A stretch of DNA of 64,000 nucleotides from Agrypnia vestita (Eukaryota; Arthropoda; Insecta; Trichoptera; Phryganeidae), in NCBI GenBank assembly GCA_016648135.1, contig JADDOH010002016.1:1-64000 (forward strand). The letters run 5' to 3'. The notes below the pieces were generated by a model, which searched no databases, had not been told where the DNA came from, and saw only the letters and a program-made list of their open reading frames with translations. The stretch's first letter is position 1; every line of letters begins with the position of its first letter. Below, piece after piece: positions 59,977-64,000 of this stretch. The position numbers and the translations under genes are program-made.

Positions 59977-60460
59977 CTCATAGCTAGTAGCAAAGATTTC
60001 ACAGGTGGATTCCTGCCTTGATAATGAGTCGAAAATATTACCATTACTACTACTACCATTACAGTAACTTATATTGATTATGAAAATTCTTTCGCTTTAA
60101 TACAACAATTGATTTATAATAAATATGATAAAAATATAATAATATATTTTACGAATACAAATAAAATGATAAAAATCTTGCAAAAATTTAAAATAGATTT
60201 TTTTTTACAGGGTTTTTATTATTTTATTTGAATTGTATTGAAGAGAATGAAATTTTCAAAATCGATATAATTATATAATGTTGTTTTTTGATGATGTTTT
60301 GCAATAAATGAAAAATGACTCAGAAATAATGGAAAAAAAATGTAAATTTTGATATTGCATATTTCCATAACTATTGATATTAGGTCATGGTTCCTGGAAA
60401 ATTTTCGATTATTTATCAAAAAAGTAATCCACCTGTAAAGTTTTTGCTACTAGCTATGAG
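59977..60460. mobile_element. Foldback element FB-A, copy 3
   Basis: Inverted ends CTCATAGCTAGTAGCAAAGA and the matching CTTTACAGGTGGATT reverse complement extend over about 35 bp. The interior shares ATTACAGTAACTTATATT, ATAACTATTGATATTAGGTC and the poly-T stretch with the other copies. Confidence 0.75.
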
Positions 60461-60717
60461 ACACCCTGTATAGATAAAGAAATTATAAAAAATAATAAAT
60501 AAACAATATTTACTTTTTCAAAAAGGGCAAAATGATTTTGTGGTGACATTATTAATATAATTGATAAAAATACTAGCTATACCCATCAAAAATGACGGTA
60601 CTTTTACATGTCGTATCTTAAGGAATAAGTGTTTATTTATTTAAGAGTTAAGGTTATTATTACGGTCGTTGGACATATCTTATATGTTATTAAAATGATA
60701 TTTTATGCGTACATTTT

Positions 60718-60800
60718 ACTGAGAAGCAAATCTCGTAGTTTCGGCCTACACCACCGCCGTGATAAGACTTCAACGAAACGTCGATAAACATCCGTTTTTA
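60718..60800 (+). repeat. Hammerhead-like repeat, truncated copy
   Basis: Shares CTGAGAAGCAAATCTCGTAG and GATAAGACTTCAACGAAACG with the locus at 44.1 kb, but the first half of stem II is replaced by CCTACACCACCGCCG. The GAAACGTC end is intact. It reads as a rearranged member of the same family. Confidence 0.45.
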
Positions 60801-60869
60801 AACACGCAAGTATTTAAATATTTTAAAAAAAAGAAAAAGAAAAAATATGCTATAAAGAAGTTACGGATG

Positions 60870-60915
60870 TTACACGAAGTTACGATGGACGGACGGACGG
60901 ACAGATAATAAAAAA
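60870..60915. repeat. Helitron-type internal fragment with (GGAC)n
   Basis: ACACGAAGTTACGATGGACG then GGACGGACGGACAGATAA is the complement of the motif at 31805-31835 (CTGTCTGTCTGTAACTTCGT). Confidence 0.35.
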
Positions 60916-62253
60916 AAACGATACCTATCTACAATAAAAAAAATGAAACAAGAGGGCGTTATGATAAATGAATTTAAAGAATTTAAAAATAATTATTAAA
61001 GTAATAAATTTCTAAAATAATAAAATATTTACAACCCTGCCCTCCAGCTCGATACAGCTACAATATTATATTGCCTACTGTAAAGAATATTTTAATCCGT
61101 GTCTTGTTGCCTCTTTTTTATGTCACTGGGAGGTTTGAGAAGATGTGTTAAAAAAATCGTAAAATAAATTATTTATGAATAATTATCTCCAAATAAAATA
61201 CCGTCTTGAATAATTTCCACATTAATTTCGTCTTGTTATTTGCGGCCATGTACCAGTGTTGGCTTGTGTATTGTGATTAATTAGCGTATATTTGTTAGGT
61301 ATGGTTTAATTTCAACACGACTGTGTTTTCCCTGTTAATTTGAATTCCCCGAGGGGGTGTGTGCATGTACTGTTAAAGTTTTGTCATATGTTAAATTTCT
61401 AAATTGGGTTTGTTCGCTTCTTTAAGGGAAGCTGCTTGTTCAAATTGAAGATAGGAAGTCAAAACAATGTTAAGTAAACTCGTATATTAATTATATTTGT
61501 TTACTGGTATAAATTTTAATAGGAGTAATCAAAGTTCTTCTCTTTCCGCGTTCCCTTTAATTATGCATGCGAGCGTGGCTGAGTAGCCTTATTCTGGAAC
61601 CGCACACACTTCCATAAGTTGTACCCTTGCGTCCGGTGGGTGGGGTTCTGAGTGAAGGGTTTTCCTCCTTTTCTTTCCTCTTTCTTCTTTATTTTTCTGT
61701 GTCGGCATTATTCTACACATCTGCTGAGATTCACCTTCAGGCTTATCTTAACCAAACTCTCGAAGGTATTAATTGCCAATAATATAAATTTTTTACATCT
61801 CCATACCGACATTGAAATATTGCAATAAAAATGTAACAAAAAATTTAATACATTTTAATGAAGGAATATTTTTTGTTGTGTAACATCTTTACGCTCGGTT
61901 TGTGGAACTAATTTCGTGAATGCGACCACGGTAACGTTTAACAAGAAGTAGGAATGAAAAAATTATCCGGTTTCGAATTTAAATTTTATTCGGCAGATTC
62001 AACTTTGACATTAGGCGTCGGAACAAAATGTCAAATTTGATGAATTCGGCTTGTGTTGAATTTCGTTCGACAAAAATAATGTATAACATATATACATATA
62101 TTTTATTGATTCTTACCAGATACATTTGTTGTAGAATAATTTTTTCCCTAAATGGGGCGATTTAATAAAAATGTTTAGGTGAAATATAAATAAAATCAGC
62201 TGTTCATTCGTCATATAATTTTCTAATATATGATGGCTGTTTTATGCGATATA

Positions 62254-62749
62254 CAGGGTTATTTGGTAAATATTAGTAACTTCGCAGGACTATGTTCCTG
62301 TTTACATTATATCTCGAATATGTTCAAGTAACCGTGACCTAATATCAATAGTTATGGAGATATGCGACAACTAAGCTTGCATTTTTTTCCCAATATTTCT
62401 GATTTATTTTTTGTAAAACGTTCGATTATCATTACAGTAACTTATTTCGAATGTAAAAAATTCGTTCCCTTCAATACAAGTCAAATAAAATAATAAAAAC
62501 CTTCCATTTCCAATTGGAATTTTCGCAAGGTTTTTATCATTTTATTTAACTAATATTAAAACGAATGAATTTTTAGTAATCGATATAATTTACTATAATG
62601 ATGGTTCAATGTTTTGTAAAAAATAAATCAGAAATAATGAAAAAAATGCAAACTTTGATATTGCATAACGCCATAACTATTGATAGTAGGTTATAATCAA
62701 GGCAGGAATATAGTCTTGCGAGGTTATTAATGTTTTCCAAATAACGCTA
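62254..62749. mobile_element. Foldback element FB-A, copy 4
   Basis: Ends AGGGTTATTTGG and CCAAATAACGCT, then AACTTCGCAGGACTATGTTC at the left and GGAATATAGTCTTGCGAGGT at the right. Inner inverted pair CATTACAGTAACTTA and TTTACTATAATGATGG. It is the copy with the best-preserved outer termini and is about 496 bp. Confidence 0.75.
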
Positions 62750-64000
62750 TATATTAATGGTGGGTACCTACATATTGATTCGAAAACACTTTATACCTAC
62801 ACGATTTTATGGTTCTTTCGATGTACAACATTTTTTCGTTCGGTTTATGATAAGCCGCAGACTTCTTTACCGACTCGTTCATAATCAAACAAAACAAAAT
62901 GTTGTTACACTAACTTGAGGCATCAAAAAATGCACAAAAATATTTTTTACAAAAAATGCCAAATTTTTTTTTTGTTACATTTCGTCTCCTGACGCTGCGA
63001 ATCTGTAACATATTTTTACGATATTTTTAATATTTTATGCTTTTATATAATCCTGCTAAGATTCCTAAATGAATAAACATACAAGCGAGAAAGGCAATTC
63101 GTTGATGAAGCATAGACCATTGAATATTAATTATATCAGTTTTCCGTTTAAAACCTACCTACCGCGTATAATTACGAGCAGCGTGTAACTACACTATTCT
63201 ATGTACGCGAAACGAAATGATTTGCACAGCTTTATCAATCAAATTTCTCCTGACAGTTTCATTTTCTGAATGCAAACACTGCATAGTGCTGAGCCCACAA
63301 AAACCTCTTTGAATTAATTCCAGCCACCTTTTTGCATTCATCAACCTATTAAATTCAAATTACGCGAATCCTCGACGCCACGCCGAGCCTCCGTGTGTTA
63401 TATTTCAATTTGCAGAGGATATAATTATGCGAAAATTTAATGCGTTGTTGGTGATTGAATAACTGAAAAAGTTGGCCACATTGTAATAAAAGGATTCAGC
63501 AGAAATTCAGAATGATTAAGCTTTTTTCAGTAATCCAATTTTAGACACGATCAAGAAAAACTACTCGAAGAATTACTTTGTAAGTAATTGTTAGTGCTAC
63601 ACCACTACCCCACTAAGCTAAAAAGCAGTATTTCCATTAAACAAATTACTGAGTAAATCAAGGAAATGTGAATGGAGCAATTTTTATCATTCAAACGAAT
63701 ATTAATTAATTTTTTTCACTTAATAAATATTGAATTAATACAGATATAAAAGATTATTATTTGAGGTATTTTTATATAGTTTTAGCCTTAAAACTACAAA
63801 AAGATGAATAAAAATTCACAATCCCTACCAGTGAGTCTGGACTCTCTACTCTATTTTCTGTTTATAGGTTACGGTTTTACTTATTAGTATATAATATATT
63901 ATGCCGTATAATTTTTGTTAATACTAATTTCTTAAATGAATATTTATTCTTCTTCTTCTTCATTATTTTTTGTCAATATTGACAGTGATACTTTTGCATA

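Larger units (their letters stand above)
60801..64000. other. No supported gene; right edge
   Basis: AT-rich apart from foldback copy 4 (62254-62749) and the Helitron-type fragment at 60.9 kb. A GC-richer patch near 63360-63400 has no reading-frame support. Confidence 0.45.

Overview
The window looks like nuclear DNA of an insect, most probably a moth or butterfly. It is AT-rich, has long introns with GT/AG splice sites, contains no operons, and is packed with decayed transposons. These include cecropia-type mariner, piggyBac-like, PIF/Harbinger, Tc1-like, hAT, RTE-type and CR1/L2-type LINE fragments, tRNA-derived SINEs, Helitron-like ends finishing in GGGTTACAGCTAG, and Penelope-type repeats with hammerhead-ribozyme-like cores. 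The order-level assignment is an inference from repeat content only.

One host gene can be supported. Its last three coding exons lie on the + strand at 36385-36534, 44436-44662 and 45810-45960, and they join in frame to a stop codon. They encode the C-terminal 175 residues of a protein I do not recognise: a Pro-rich stretch, then an Arg/Ser-rich basic stretch, then a short ordered-looking motif (TEADVIRTYTGLDRTIAEQF) and a Ser/Gly-rich tail. Upstream exons are probably to the left, either in this window unrecognised or outside it, so much of 1-36384 may be intron or 5' flank. A probable 3' UTR follows 45960.

Layout. 1-8 kb: palindromic hammerhead-like repeat (995-1175), two SINE copies, tandem repeats at 3.7-4.6 kb. 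8-10 kb: piggyBac-like remnant with TTAA target duplication. 10-13.6 kb: 121-bp MITE and an RTE-type LINE 3' end. 15.7-17.5 kb: mariner copy 1 and a SINE. 18.9-22.3 kb: LINE RT fragment, SINE, 507-bp foldback element, Harbinger element with a MADF exon, another LINE 3' end. 22-36 kb: mostly unassigned AT-rich DNA with GC-rich islands, a LINE fragment (29.5 kb), and a SINE, tRNA-Glu-like sequence and Helitron-like end (31.4-32.4 kb). 36-46 kb: host exons, with a Harbinger MITE and hammerhead-like and LINE remnants in the introns. 48.6-53.7 kb: dense transposon graveyard (mariner copy 2 in TA repeats, hAT, foldback, CR1/L2-like LINE, Tc1-like, hammerhead-like). 54.6-64 kb: LINE 3' end, large palindromes in TA tracts (56.8-57.6 kb), two further foldback copies.

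No intact transposase or reverse transcriptase was found. The most unusual signals are a dispersed family of hammerhead-ribozyme-like repeats, one in a near-perfect 353-bp palindrome, a Harbinger derivative that retains a MADF-domain exon, and a roughly 450-500-bp foldback family with four copies in the last 13 kb.
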